This document shows positions 1 to 11,220 of a DNA stretch of 64,000 nt, one piece after another. The notes under the pieces are model-generated. The model was not told the origin of the DNA. It worked only from the letters and a program-made list of their open reading frames with translations, and searched no databases. Source of the DNA: Bryoerythrophyllum caledonicum (taxonomy: Eukaryota; Streptophyta; Bryopsida; Pottiales; Pottiaceae). Where the stretch lies: the NCBI GenBank assembly GCA_963971425.1, contig OZ020524.1, positions 16,309,845-16,373,844 on the forward strand, in the 5' to 3' direction. Both the position numbers and the translations under genes were made by a program. Within the stretch, counting starts at the first letter, position 1; every line of letters starts with the position of its first letter.

Positions 1-486
1 GGACTCCTAAACGCTTAACCCCTGTTAGTAGAATCTGGCTGCTGCTGAGAGGGATCATTTTATGGCAATTGTGGTGCGAAAGGAACGATACTGTGTTTAA
101 TGGCACTAGATGGACGAGCCAAAAGTTGAAGTCTAAAGTCTGGCTTGGGCTGGTGGACTATGGGCGTGTGGCTTGGACCAAGGTGCATGCTAGGAACACT
201 CTGGCTCTGGAGAAGAATTCGAAGTTTTCTAAGCGGTTCAAAGATCTCTGGTGTTGCAACGAGGTTCTTGCCTCGTGGGTTGACGAGAGACCGAGGTGGA
301 ACTCTTGTCCTTTCTCGTTTAGGACTAACACTAGGACTAACCCTGCTACTAACCTTGACGTTGGCCCAGGCGCCTTACCGGTCTCGCCGGTCCTGGCGTG
401 ATTCGCCTGGCCTTCGGTTTGTTCCCCCCTCTTTTCTTCGCAGTAAAGTTTCTCTTTGCTTGTGTCAAAAATAAAAAATAAAAAAT
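1..486 (+). mobile_element. 3' end of an L1-type LINE, cut by the window edge
   Basis: An open frame from base 3 ends at 401 and is followed by a C/T-rich 3' UTR. The tail has the block TTCGCAGTAAAG, then TTTGCTTGTGTC, then an A-rich tract (about 465-486). The same tail block recurs at 4162-4299 on the minus strand, and a weaker version occurs near 52300 and 55625, so this is a repeated LINE 3' end. No target-site duplication can be read because the 5' side is outside the window. Confidence 0.75.
3..401 (+). pseudogene. C-terminal fragment of L1 LINE ORF2 (reverse transcriptase tail)
   Basis: The frame is open from the first bases of the window, so the upstream part lies outside it. It contains RGIILWQLWCERNDTVFNGT, which matches the W-x-x-W-x-E-R-N segment that follows the zinc-binding RT domain in plant L1 ORF2 proteins. 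The frame then runs through a basic stretch and ends at TGA 399-401. The RT, endonuclease and RNase H domains are not in the window, so activity cannot be judged. The segment GACTAACACTAGGACTAACC near 322-345 is a small internal repeat near the C-terminus. I call it a 5'-incomplete LINE relic; a captured host fragment is less likely because the 3' tail is typical of a retrotransposon. Confidence 0.7.
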
Positions 487-520
487 GTGATGGATTTATT
501 CATAACACTCAAAAAATATG

Positions 521-1452
521 TTAACCCCTAAAATTCTTTGCGATTTTCTTGTCAAAAACACTTCAAAACTACATATTCTAGTAAACGAGAAGGTAAGAGT
601 AAAAAAAATCTTCCATTACTATTTTTAACCGTAAGATCTTAATTTAGAATATGACAAAAAACAAGTGGTAATTTTCTCAAATTTTTTCACCATATGAATT
701 AGAAGATTATAGTATTTGAAATGAAAAACATAGTCATTTTGGGACCATTCAAAACAGGATCAGCACACTATGTTTCCTCATGAAAAAATATCTCTTGCAT
801 CTTTTCTTTTGAGGAGATTTTACCAAATAAAAATAGACCATATAAGCTATACTTTCCCCAAATTTCAAATGAAATAATAGTGTGTAGCATTCTCAAATTA
901 GTATTGCAAGTAGAAGGGATTTAAAACTTGCTTATTTGCATTTTATTTTTTTGTAAATTGTGGATCTTGAAAATTCAAAATCCAAACGGTGAAATCGAAG
1001 TTTCATACTCCTTTTCAAAGTAGAAAAAATTAAAAGTACAAAAAAACAAAATCTCTATCTTTTATATGGCAAAGAAGAATTTTTTTTGGCACCTTGCCCG
1101 AAAAGGTGTGAGAACTTTGATTCTCTTTTAAAAAAAGACAAAAATTCCAAAAGTAGTTTTTTTTCAAAATCACCGAATAGTATAATATTAGCTTCTTGTA
1201 AAAAAAAATCATAAATAATGGAGTGTTTTTGCTATGTTGCCCGAGGTGCCCGACGAGTAGGAATTTTTACTTTGGGCATCATATCTTTTTTTTCCAATGT
1301 CCAAATGATGAATAAATTAGATCCCCATGAAGCTCTAACATTACCACACCTTCAAAAAAAAATTCAATAAAATATATCTAAAATTGACATCATAGGAACC
1401 TGCCCAAATTCTCAAAAAACCCGTTTTGGAACAATTGTCTTTTAGGGGTTAA
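521..1452 (+). mobile_element. Family A MITE (piggyBac-like), copy 1, 932 bp
   Basis: Bounded by TTAA at 521-524 and 1449-1452. The left end reads TTAACCCCTAAAATTC and the right end TCTTTTAGGGGTTAA. No coding capacity is seen. The interior shares blocks with the other long copies (for example the stretch about a phrase GAATTAGAAGATTATAGTATT). TTAA targets and C-rich inverted ends are diagnostic features of the piggyBac superfamily; the assignment is by ends only. Confidence 0.8.
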
Positions 1453-1806
1453 CTGCAGGTGGCAGGCAATTGGCAGTAGATAAGGAGGTCGAAGTGATTT
1501 TCCATTATCAAGGGTTGCTTTGACATAACAATCCCCTTCTTTTGAGACCCAATGATCATCAGAGACTATCGACAAGATCTAAGCAGGGAGCTGACTGTAG
1601 CATTCAATTGAAGGAAATGAATAGAGACAATGCAATTATTTGTACAATCATCCAAAGATACTTCTTATTTTTATACTTTAATATTACTATTTGTTTATTC
1701 TAAATAGCTATTGTTTATTCTAAATAGCTACTAGATATGGAAGAATTTTTGGTAATCTATTTTAACTAAGCATTGATGTTGTGTGGGCAACCAACCTCAT
1801 TATTGT
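1453..1806. other. AT-rich spacer
   Basis: No gene seen. It holds a short direct repeat, TTGTTTATTCTAAATAGCTA, twice in a row at about 1692-1730. Confidence 0.5.
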
Positions 1807-2030
1807 AATAACCCCTAAAGTTCCTTGACAATTTCCCTCAAAAACTATAAGTGGTACTAACTTTCAAACCACAAATCCAAAAAATAAAATAAAAATATGT
1901 CCACGAAGCTCTTATCAAAGGCAATCTAGAATAAAAATTTCAGAGAAAATTGAATTTTTTTCGAATTTTAGGAACCTGCCCAAAAATAAAAAAATCCCCT
2001 CGAAGGAGACTCTGGTCCTTTAGGGGATAA
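1807..2030 (+). mobile_element. Family A MITE, short form (about 224 bp)
   Basis: Begins AATAACCCCTAAAGTTCC and ends GGTCCTTTAGGGGATAA, so both terminal TTAA sites carry a point change. It is nearly identical to 12071-12293 and looks like an internal-deletion derivative of the 0.9-kb form, keeping both termini. Confidence 0.8.
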
Positions 2031-2391
2031 GTGCACCCACACGAGGGAGGCCAACGGATACTCCAACACCCTATTGTTCTTATGACCCGCACATTGCATA
2101 TTGCCTCTCCACGCAAAAAGATTGTCGGTGCAACATTGGGAACTCTTTCCACGAGGGGTTGGTGTGGAACTTGCAGGCACGCCAAGATACAAAGTGCAAT
2201 AGTACTCGTTAATTTCAAAGGAAGGTGGACACCAATTGTTGATGCAAGTGCTACAAGGGCAATATGTGGCGGGCCGGCGCGATTGCAATGTCACTTGCCA
2301 AAGATGCAATGTCGAGGCTTCAAGCACCACCAACGTGGCCAGTGCACCAACTACCACATGGACATGGTCCTTGCCGTCTATGCCAATGCTC
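2031..2391. other. GC-rich segment between two MITEs, function unknown
   Basis: Base composition is clearly richer in G+C than its flanks. Open frames exist on both strands (122 codons plus, 129 codons minus), but neither translation resembles a family I know, and overlapping long frames on both strands are common in GC-rich DNA. It may be an unrecognised transposon part or a host exon relic. Confidence 0.3.
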
Positions 2392-2762
2392 TAAGGTAAG
2401 CTTCTCCCCATAACAGACCATATACCATCACTAAATTGGGGTATATCCAACCCATCTCCCAACACCAACACCTGTAAAATTGGGGTATATCCAACCCACT
2501 TCCCATTACCACCCATTCAATTCCAAATGGAGGTTTGCTTTTAGTCAAGACCCCTACTTTTGGTTGGTGCTTATGGGGGTACCTATTGGAATTTGGTGGC
2601 CACCCACTAAATTCATAATTAATTCAACTTTTATTGGAATAATATGAAATCACTTGGGTTGAAATTTATAATTCTATTGGCTATTATTGAAAAATAAATA
2701 TGTTATTTTCTTTGTCCATATATGCACATTGCTTAACTTGTTGGTTATGGGGGCTTACCTTA
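2392..2762. mobile_element. Family E MITE, copy 1, 371 bp
   Basis: Left end TAAGGTAAGC with CCCCATAAC following; right end GGTTATGGGGGCTTACCTTA, its inverse. The interior has the family phrase GGGGTATATCCAACC twice. Two other copies lie at 3553-3915 and 25241-27046. No coding capacity. The TSD is not resolved. Confidence 0.75.
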
Positions 2763-3552
2763 ACCCATCTCACCACTCCAGTAGCTTGACAACTTGGTTT
2801 TTCCTCTTAACTAAGAATTGCTTGCACATTACGTAGTTTATTTCATTGGACTAGGTAATGTAAAGGCACACAAGATTGTGAAATAATTTGATGCTCAGGA
2901 CGTTTTATGGAATATATTTAATTTGAGTTTATATCCCATAGTCTTTTCCAATTTTACACCATTAGACTTAATCTCAATGCAACCAAGATGAACCATTGAT
3001 CTTTATAGTCCTTGAAGTTTTGACAGTACAAGACTTGTGATTGAAATAAAGAAATAATGGTCATTGCATGCTAGTGTATCTGAGGGTCGGATTTGGCACT
3101 CTTGTGCCAAATAATGATTTATTCATAAAATAAAATCTTGGCCAAATTCCAAAATGGAATATTCTTCAAAATCCGGTTTTCACTGTGTTGAAAATGATGT
3201 TTTTGAAAAAGAATTTCCAAAATTTTGGAAACTATTTTTAGGAATATATTTGCCAAATTTAATCCTCAGCTGCAGTAATAACCAATCACATGCTAGTTAC
3301 TAATCAATCACATGCTTGTTAGCAAGTAGGTGGCTTACACTACTAGCAACCTTGTTGTCCCTCCCTTGCTATTTCAAGAATTTTGAGAGTTGGTGAGTCA
3401 GTTATGTCACAATAGAAAAGAAAAAATACCCTTTTCCACATTACACGTAAGTGAAGGGCGGCACTTTTTGAGTGAGGAGTGACAAAGTTTCTTGTAGCCT
3501 TAATTTGTTACAAAGGAGTGAGTATATCATAGCTATTCAATTTCCAAGCTTA
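2763..3552. other. AT-rich intergenic stretch
   Basis: No gene, RNA or clear transposon end seen. A CAATCACATGCT phrase is repeated at about 3283 and 3305. Confidence 0.4.
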
Positions 3553-3915
3553 TAAGGTAAGCCCCGCCTAACCAACAAAAATCCATAGCCAACACTTATA
3601 AAATTGGGGTATATCCAACCGTCTTCCATCCCATTACCACTAACTGAGCTCCAAATGGAGGTTTGCTATTAGTCAATCTACCCTTACTTTTGGTCGTTGG
3701 TTATTGGGGGTACCTACTACTGGCCACCCACTAAACATGGCCGCACAGTTTGAAAATTCATAACTAATTCAGTTTTCATTAAAAAAAAGTTATGAAATTG
3801 CTTGGGTTGGAATTGCAATTCTATTGGCTATCACTGAAAAATAATAGTATAATTATCTACTCTCTCCATATATGCACATTCCTTAACTTGTCGGTTTTAG
3901 GGGGGTTTAGCTTAC
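3553..3915. mobile_element. Family E MITE, copy 2, 363 bp (uninterrupted)
   Basis: Left end TAAGGTAAGCCCC, right end GTTTAGCTTAC. It matches the interrupted copy at 25241-27046 along its length. It has a single CACTTATAAAATTGGGG where that copy holds a family C insertion, and a single ACTAACTGAGCTCC where that copy holds a family B insertion. It therefore serves as a pre-insertion reference for both. Confidence 0.8.
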
Positions 3916-4147
3916 AACACCTTCCTATTATCAGTTCCAATGTGCCTCCCACATGGCAAATAAGAACATGTCACTATGGCGAATCCGGGCTGCATTGAGG
4001 CCATGGCCACAAATTGTGAATTAATGTCTGGACAATCTCCAATTTCCGTCACCACCCCTCGATGAACAACAGATTCAGTCAGGACCTCATGAACAACAAA
4101 CTGGGATTTTAGTGTCGTGTGCATAGGCATTTCGTGTGAGAGATTGA

Positions 4148-4313
4148 GGAGTAAGATATATATATATATATATTTTTTTGACAGAAGCAAAGGGAACCTT
4201 TACTGCGAAGGGAAAAGGGGGAAAGAACAGAACAACAGGCAGACCCCGCCAGGGCCGGCGAGGCCGAGCAAAAGCCCGGGCCAAAAGGAAAAGCTAAAAG
4301 GAATAAGATATAT
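4148..4313 (-). mobile_element. 5'-truncated L1 LINE tail with TSD
   Basis: On the minus strand the sequence reads through TTCGCAGTAAAG and CTTTGCTTCTGTC, then a tail that grades into (TA)n. It is the same 3' end as at 402-486. It is flanked by GGAGTAAGATATAT (4148-4161) and GGAATAAGATATAT (4300-4313), a 14-bp duplication with one mismatch, as expected for target-primed insertion. Confidence 0.75.
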
Positions 4314-4367
4314 TTCATACCTGGTGGTAAGTCCTGTGCTATCAAGAATCTTAATATATGTCAATTG

Positions 4368-4418
4368 TGCCTTACTGTAGACTTAAATTGAACTTCTGCC
4401 TTACTGTAGACTTAAATT
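4368..4418. repeat. Two-copy tandem duplication, period 29
   Basis: The phrase TGCCTTACTGTAGACTTAAA is present at 4368 and again at 4397. Confidence 0.8.
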
Positions 4419-4507
4419 TAGGATGATGACAATTGATCGAAGGAGCTATTGTTGTGCACGCATCAAGTACTGTAGATGAACCTTGAAGCAATCACTCCCC
4501 ACAATCG

Positions 4508-4784
4508 ATCGGCGCGGGCAGGATATCCGACGCTCGGACTTACCCGAGGTGGGCCCATCTTAATTGCATGGGGTCATTTTTCTGGCCCTCTTATTTTGGG
4601 GGTCCAGAGGCTTTTGGGGATTATTTTGACAAATTTGGGGCCTATGGCCATTGTCAACCCTTCCGTACCCTCTTTTTCTATAAATAGGTCCCCATCCAAA
4701 AACAAAATAGGGGCCGGGTTTGGCCCCACCACCTTGTGGCCCCACGTGGTAAGTCCGAGCGTGGGGATATCCTGTCAAATCGCT
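4508..4784. mobile_element. Family C MITE, copy 1 (about 275 bp)
   Basis: Inverted ends: GGGCAGGATATCC on the left and GGGGATATCCTGTC on the right, followed inward by CGCTCGGACTTACC and its inverse. The core is the family C phrase set (GTGGGCCCATCTTAATTGCA, GGGGCCGGGTTTGGCCCCAC). The exact outer boundaries and TSD are unclear in this copy. Confidence 0.7.
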
Positions 4785-5053
4785 ATCAGACATGATCGAG
4801 TTTTTTAAGCTTACACACGCGTGCAGACAAGTTCAAACTGTACAGTTGACCACAAATGACGTAGTGATCCTGACGTCAGTGACGATGGCATGTTAGCTTA
4901 CGAGTAGGCTGTCAGAGTTGGTGCTCTGGACTTTAGTTGCTTTGTCCGACGGATAGAACCTATGCAGACATCGGTAAGCGGTGCACATTAAATTAAAGAT
5001 CACAACTCAGTCCCAGGGATCTCCCTAAATATCCCGGTCGACCGTTGCCCCAA

Positions 5054-5332
5054 GGGCGCGGACAGGAAACCCCCCAAGCTCGGGCTTACCCGAGGTGGGG
5101 CCCGTCTTAATTGTATGGGCTCATTTTTCTGGCCCTCCCATTTTGGGGGGGGGTCAGAGGCTTTTTTGGCTTTTTTAAAACGGAATTGGGGCCTACGGTC
5201 CCAATTTAGTCTATAGCTCCCCTTTGGCTAAATTTAGGGCCCCATCCAAAAACAAAATAGGGGCCAGGTTTTGGCCCCACCACCTCCTCTCCCACCTGGT
5301 AAGTCTGAGTGTGGAGGGTTTCCTGTCAAATC
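5054..5332. mobile_element. Family C MITE, copy 2, 279 bp, inside family B
   Basis: Left end GGGCGCGGACAGGAAACC; right end GGTTTCCTGTCAAATC. Flanked by TTGCCCCAA (5045-5053) and GTGCCCTAA (5333-5341). It is oriented oppositely in core wording to copy 3, which follows it directly. Confidence 0.75.
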
Positions 5333-5341
5333 GTGCCCTAA

Positions 5342-5620
5342 GGCCCAGGGTGGATTGACCCCTCGTTGGGAGTTACCCGAGGGGGCCGCATGGTGGTAGG
5401 GTCAAACATGATCCCAATTTTGTTTTTGGATGAGGACCTAATTTTAGCAAGGTTGGGTCCTTTAGAATAAAAAATAGCCAAAGACCCCAATTTTGCCCCC
5501 AAAAAATTCCAAAAAAGCCTCTCGACCCCCAAAATAAGAGGGCCAGAAATATGGCCCCATGCAATTAAGACGGGGCCCACCTCAGGTAACTCCCAATGAC
5601 AGGGTCAATTCGCCCTAGGC
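5342..5620. mobile_element. Family C MITE, copy 3, 279 bp, inside family B
   Basis: Left end GGCCCAGGGTGGATTGACCC; right end GGGTCAATTCGCCCTAGGC. Flanked by GTGCCCTAA (5333-5341) and TTGCACCAA (5621-5629). It belongs to the subfamily with GGCCCAGGGCGAATTGACC-type ends, as do the copies at 13440, 25260 and 25580. Confidence 0.75.
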
Positions 5621-6030
5621 TTGCACCAAGGGCTTTGGGTCAGGAGGGCCGGGAGGGTACAATGGGACAAACCCGGCCACTACTTTTATGTTGGAGGGGG
5701 CCCTATTTGTTGAAAGGGGCCCCCTAATTGTGTAAATTGAGGTCGTAGGCCCCAAATTTGGCAAAAAAAAATCGTAAAAAAGCCATTAGTGCCGGAAAAT
5801 AAAAAGGCAAAAAAAAATAGACCCGCTTGAGGCTGAGGCTTGGTCCAACGCTTGACCGGGAGGTAAACAGGGAGATCTTAGTCTGAGCTTATTCTTGACC
5901 TTCTTTCAAGGTACAGTACACATGTGCATGAGTGCTGCGAGGGCCAAGGGTCAGTCAAGACAAATTGGTTGTTACATCGGGAAGAAGAATCGCTCTAATT
6001 GTAGGACCATGTCTGAAAAGTTGTTAACCC

Positions 6031-6978
6031 TTAACCCGTAAAAATCCTTGTGTTCTTGGGAGCTCGAAAACCAAAAATTGCGAATTTCTACCACCTTGTT
6101 GGAATTGAGGTATGGTCAATGTATTTACTGTTTTTTAGTACTTTCAACCGTAGGATCTTGAACCTAGCTACTATGGAATATGCTATGTCAAATTTGAGCC
6201 GTTGGATGTGCACCATTTGTGAGATTATAATGTTCAAAGTTGATGCAAAACTTTTTTTGGGCATTGTTTAAAAGACATAGTCTACTTTGTGCAAAGAAAT
6301 CTTGATGATTGCTACACCAATCATTTTGCTCATATTTTTTTCCATGTGGAGAATCATGTTCTGAATGCCTATGCAAAATTTTAGAGACTCATTTGGCTTT
6401 TTGGACCTTCATGCAAATTATTTTCCAACAGAAGGTATAAAAACGGTGATTTGGAAAAACATGCATCACGTTTATTGTATTTAATTTAGGAAAAAAAATG
6501 AACGGTGAGTAGGTACCTCTTTAAGTTTGTGAATTTTGGGAAATTTTATTTTTGAAAAATTATTAAATCTCAAATTTTGACGAATTTTGAAAGAAAAAAA
6601 ATGTAATATTGTGGAAAACTTTGAAACTTGTTGTTGTAATTTTTAAAGGCTGCCCTTGCAGAATTGGTAAAAGGTTCGACATGGGTCACTTGGAAATTTG
6701 AATAGAAACTTAGTTATGAACATATTAGCAAAAAAACATTTCAAAAAAATGTTGAAAATAAAAAGTTTTTTTCTGCCCGCCCAGAGGTTGAAAACTAAAA
6801 TTTGAGTAAATAAGCTCAAAAATTGGAATTCGACTTTGCAAATTGTTGCACATACACCTTGTAGTATAGGGAACACCTCGTAAAAATCTTTTGCAAAAAT
6901 ATTAAATTTAACCCCTTGAACTAGGCTGCCCGAAATAGCAAAAAGCCATTTTGGCTTTCAAGGATCTTTAGGGGTTAA
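6031..6978 (+). mobile_element. Family A MITE, long form, 948 bp
   Basis: Left end TTAACCCGTAAAAATCC at 6031, right end GGATCTTTAGGGGTTAA ending at 6978. The interior is diverged from other long copies but keeps the phrases on a measured drop in GC and the CTGCCCG motif near the right end. No coding capacity. Confidence 0.75.
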
Positions 6979-7450
6979 GCATCGGACCTAAACCCATGTA
7001 TGAAATGACATGGATGGACCTATAAGCGCTGGTGTTGTTGCAAACATCTGTAGACGTGTGGAATATGTTGAAATAGAACATGGGTTGTGCAAGCACTACA
7101 AAATGGGTAGTTTGCAAGGACAAAGTGTTGCTTAAGTACTATAAGAATGGATTAAAGAAGAGAAATTGATGATTTGAGTCAAGGCACAACATTTTGCATA
7201 ACTTAGGAAACCGATACAAAAAGAGGAAAACAATTTTACAAAAGATGACACAGATTAGCAAAATGAATCAGCACAAAACATTCTAAGAAATAGATAGAGA
7301 GAGTTCATACCATGAACAGGAAACAACACGAATTTAAAAAAAAAATAACTTTGCAAATGAGAGTATGAGTTGTAAAGGTAAGAAAGGGCAGCTAGGTGGA
7401 ATTGTGCAAACGCGGAGTAGCCCGCAGCCATCCATGCACTGCCCACATCC
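6979..7450. other. Intergenic stretch
   Basis: No gene or repeat boundary recognised. Confidence 0.4.
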
Positions 7451-7458
7451 AATGATTC

Positions 7459-7895
7459 ATGAATGGGCGTAGATGCATGATGCCGTGGCGGATCCTGACT
7501 CTGACAACTTTGGGCTGTTCCAGAATTTTGAAATCACCTAGAATAGAGGAGGGAAGACCTGAGGGCAATGAAGACGGCAATTATTCGTGTCTCTCCCTTT
7601 TGTTGGAACCACAAACTTGCCCTTCTGTGACCAGACGCCGAGCTTGAAGGATGTGTTATCAGCCTGGAACGAAGCTGCTGCGGACGTGATGGCGACGACG
7701 ATGATGGAGCACCTCCACTTGCAGACGCGGACGCAATACATGAATGAGAGCGGAGGAAGAATTTTGAAGGAGCAGCTCCCGCCGATGGACTCGGCATTCT
7801 ATGTTGGGTATTCACGCATGCCGTATACACTCTCCGCGGACACATTGAAGCACTTGACGTACTTCTCCAAGTCGCCGTGCTTGCCGAGGGATTGA
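7459..7895 (+). other. GC-rich island with an uncharacterised 102-codon ORF (7587-7895)
   Basis: The plus-strand frame 7587-7895 encodes a soluble peptide starting MSLPFVGTTNLPFCDQ and ending at TGA, with G/C-rich third positions unlike the AT-rich flanks. There is no signal peptide, membrane segment or motif I recognise. The sequence after the ORF (GAGGTAAGTA at about 7904) looks like a splice donor just past the stop, so an exon with a different end is possible. A minus-strand frame of 103 codons overlaps it. It may be an exon relic; I assign no function. Confidence 0.25.
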
Positions 7896-7956
7896 GAGTG
7901 GTATTGAGGTAAGTATACTACACTTTCTGAATCCGGAGCTTGCTAGTTGAAGAATG

Positions 7957-8200
7957 TTGTTCATGTATGTGCTTGCATGATCGTATGCGTCGTCACTTTG
8001 TTGTTAGAGGTGAAAGTTGTAGCCTGAACGTGTGGTTTCATGTGTGTGCTTGCATGATTTTATGGATCCCCATTCTGTTGTCTTAGGCGATAACCGCAAC
8101 ATGAATGTGTTGTTTCATGTCTGTGCTTGCTTAAACACATGGGTCTCCACTTTGTTGCTCTATGCGATAACCGTGTTGTTTCATGTCTGATCATTGTGGT
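7957..8200. repeat. Imperfect tandem repeat, period about 77, roughly 3 copies
   Basis: The phrase TTTCATGTNTGTGCTTGC occurs at about 7959, 8036 and 8113, with a partial fourth at 8179, each followed by a shared TTTGTTG and GCGATAACCG region. Confidence 0.7.
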
Positions 8201-8790
8201 CTCTAGTTTATGTTTCATGTCCGCATTTGTTCTAGAATTTGCTTGACATAATCGTTTCATGTCAGTGCTTGTGATGAGATCTGCTTCACATGATCAGTCA
8301 ATGTCCTAGATGTGCAAGTTTGTGGAGCATTGCGTCTTGCGTTTTTGATTGCTCGTGCATCCTAAACTGACGATGTTTTCCAATGTTCTTTGGAACTCAC
8401 CACCTCCGCTGTGCATATATAGAACGAGTGAGTTCTGAGCTAGTAATGATGTGTTGATGTAATTGATCAATGTGAATGGTCCCACCATGGGGAAGTGCCT
8501 TCCTCTGAGAGTCCAACACACCCATGACCCGAATACAATGTTCTTATATTCAACCCATTCCTCATTCCAACACACGGTCTACTAAAAAAAGTGCGCCCAA
8601 ATACAAAACATTTTCATTTAGCATCTAGCTTACAGAGCCGTTGCCCCCGTTTTTACTACGCCCTTTGCTACTGACAAAAATTGCACATCCCTACAAAGGG
8701 TTTCTAAAGTGCATGTGGTGTAGACACTCATTGACAACATCTACCACAAGATTGGATGAAAAATATTATTCCTCGCCCCTGGGAGGTGTT
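8201..8790. other. Intergenic stretch
   Basis: No gene or transposon end recognised. Confidence 0.4.
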
Positions 8791-9741
8791 TTAACCCCTA
8801 AAGGACCAAGTGTCAAAATGGGCTTTTTGAAAGTTCCGTCAAGTCCCTATGGTGTCAATTTCCAGCATCCTTCTTAGAAAATTTTACTGTACAAGGGCAT
8901 TACTAAGACCTTAGTGGGATTTTTTTCTTCTACATTGGACATTTGATGAAAAAGTTATATGGATTTGAATTTCAAATTGGGAGAGTGGGCACCTCGGGCG
9001 CATCCAATTTTTTTTGCTAGGACACTCTATTGAATGTGAGATTTTAAACACTTGCAAGTAGTATTATTTTCCTTGATATTGTCAAAAAAAAGTTCTTGTC
9101 TTTGGTGAAAAATAGCATGCCAATCCTCGTCAAACATTTTCACACATTGTCACACATTGTCAGGCAAGGTACCAAAAAATCTTTGTCTTTTCCAAATAAA
9201 ACTCAGAGATCTTCACATTTTTTACTTTTTATTTGTTCCACAACAATATGTGGTGTAAGCTTTCCTGTTGGCCATTTGGATCATCAGTCTAAAACATACT
9301 AAGTTCACAAAAAAAATAAAGCAAGAATTGGCAAATTTTGAACCTCTACTCCTTGCACAATTGTTTTGAATATGCTAACACCCATCCTCTACCTCTGAAA
9401 ATTGGTGTATAAGGATTTAATATCATGCTCGACAAGATGGTAACGGATTTAGACCTTGTGTAGTGCAAAAATTTGACACCAAATGAAGTCAAAGTCTGCT
9501 AATCCACTAAACGCATGGAAGAAAATGAACCGTTTGCTTGACTTCAAACACCACTAACTTCCAATCCGTGAGGTCAAGGTTTATGAAATTTTGTGAGTAT
9601 GTTACTTTGTAAGTCTTAATTGAGATCCTATGGTCAAAACTAGAAATGATAGTTTTTGTTTCCTTCTTTATCCAGTGCACTAGAATCCAACAATTTTGAG
9701 GTGTTTTTGGTGTGAAATTGTCACGGTACCATAGGGGTTAA
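8791..9741 (-). mobile_element. Family A MITE, long form, 951 bp, inverted
   Basis: TTAACCCCTAAAGGACCAAG at 8791 is the right end in inverse, and GGTACCATAGGGGTTAA at 9725-9741 is the left end in inverse. It is highly similar to the inverse of 18788-19738. Both TTAA sites are intact. Confidence 0.85.
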
Positions 9742-10440
9742 TTTTGTTCATCGACCAGATTTTGGTCGCCCGGCTCTTAAGGGTTATCCATGTTCTCCAT
9801 TCCTCCGCCAGATCTCCATTCCTCCGCCAGACGGTCTGTCTGGATCGTTACGTCAAGTCAATAACGACTCGTTCTCACCTACAGACACATCGTACTCTTT
9901 GCTAGAACGGAACCCTTTCAACATATTGGGGTCGAGGAATCTACGCACAGGAGCTCATGACATGTATACATGAGTGTTGATTTTGGGATGAGATTTGGAT
10001 TATGAACGTGATGAAGAGTAGGAATGGAAATGCAAGATCGAACGTGATACAGGAGAGAATGATGTTGTGTGTACGTGTTCAACTTGTAACTAACTCCCAA
10101 CAACATGTAACAACTTGACAACCTGTTGTAACAACTTGAGAATTTGACACTAGCATTCTGTATCTACAAAAAACTTGTTCATATGTCTTCTTCACCATAA
10201 GTTATATCTTCAGGTGCTCAAAATAAGAAAAAAAAAAACACGCCACATTCGATATTGGACAAAAAGAGTAAACAAAGCTTCTCATTTATGTATCCAAGTT
10301 GGCCCCATGTGCTAGGAAAAAGGTAAACTTTATTCTTTCCAATTCTAAACAATTTGGATCCTTCCTAAAAGTTGTAAATAGCATTTTCTTTAAAATTCAA
10401 TGGATAATGGCAATGGTGAATTTTGTTTTTATACGTACTC
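9742..10440. other. Intergenic stretch with one short duplication
   Basis: Contains a roughly 20-bp direct duplication, TCTCCATTCCTCCGCCAGA, twice at 9793-9831. No gene seen. Confidence 0.4.
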
Positions 10441-10850
10441 AGAGGTTACTTTACTGCCTTAACCCTCTACACTAAAGATGGTTTTTAGTGTGATGGTACA
10501 GATAGTGTAGTTACCCTAGTACACTATTTGTTAACAAGTTAGAAATTAGTGTTAGCCGCAATTGTCATGAATATTATCCCTCAATCGTCCACCTGCCCTA
10601 GTACCCTTAGTGTTAGCCCCAATCAACCACCTACCCTAGCACACAAATTTGTTAATAAGTTGATAAATAGTGTTTGCCTCCAATCAACCACCTACTAGCC
10701 GCCATGCATTAATTCTCCCCGTCTCATCCTCAACTTCATCTCCTTATACTCCCATTCCCAACTATTCCAATTCACATCTCTTGCATTCCTTGAATTTTTT
10801 TAATAAATATTTCATGTATATTTCTATACTTCATAAAAAGATAACGATTT
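10441..10850. repeat. Repeat H, copy 1 (uninterrupted)
   Basis: Contains CTACACTAAAGATGG, TAGTGTAGTTACCCTAGTAC and several CCAATCAACCACCTA phrases, ending in CTAGCCGCCATG. The same order of phrases is found around 13975-14007 and 18650-19890, where it is split by a Harbinger element and a family A MITE. The CACTA-like phrases suggest a transposon but the ends are not resolved. Confidence 0.55.
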
Positions 10851-10855
10851 TTCAA

Positions 10856-11215
10856 TGAATGTTTAAAGAATATTTAATGTATATTTGTATATTTAAAGAA
10901 TGTTTAAATAATATTTAAAGTACATTTGTATATTTAAAGAATATTTAATGTATATTTGTATATTTAAAGAACATTTTATGAATATTTAAATAATATTCAA
11001 TGAATCTTTAGAGTTTTAGATGTATATTTTATGGCAATTAAAAATTTTAATGTTTTTTTGCATTTTTAATGAATATTTAATGAATAGCTAATAAATTTCT
11101 AATGTATATTTAATGTGTATTTGAATATTTAATGAATTTTTAATGAATGTTTAATGCATATTTCATGAATATCTAATGAGGTTTTAATGTATATTTCTAT
11201 AATAATTGTATATTA
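10856..11215. repeat. AT-rich minisatellite
   Basis: Imperfect repeats of phrases such as GAATATTTAATGTATATTTG and TATATTTAAAGAAT fill about 360 bp. Confidence 0.75.
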
Positions 11216-11220
11216 TGTTT

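Larger units (their letters stand above)
5017..5879. mobile_element. Family B MITE, copy 1, split by two family C copies
   Basis: Left end GGATCTCCCTAAATATCCCG; right end ACCGGGAGGTAAACAGGGAG followed by ATCTT. Flanks AGTCCCAG (5009-5016) and AGTCTGAG (5880-5887) match at 6 of 8 bases, as for an old 8-bp TSD. With the two family C insertions and their TSDs removed the element is about 287 bp, close to the 279 and 281 bp of the other two copies. hAT-like by TSD length only. Confidence 0.65.

Noticed and set aside
16-24. TTAACCCCT near the window start as a family A end
   Set aside because: It lies inside the L1 reading frame and the following bases do not match the family A terminus.
2031-2399. 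122- and 129-codon ORFs on opposite strands
   Set aside because: They overlap each other in a GC-rich patch and match no family; neither can be preferred.
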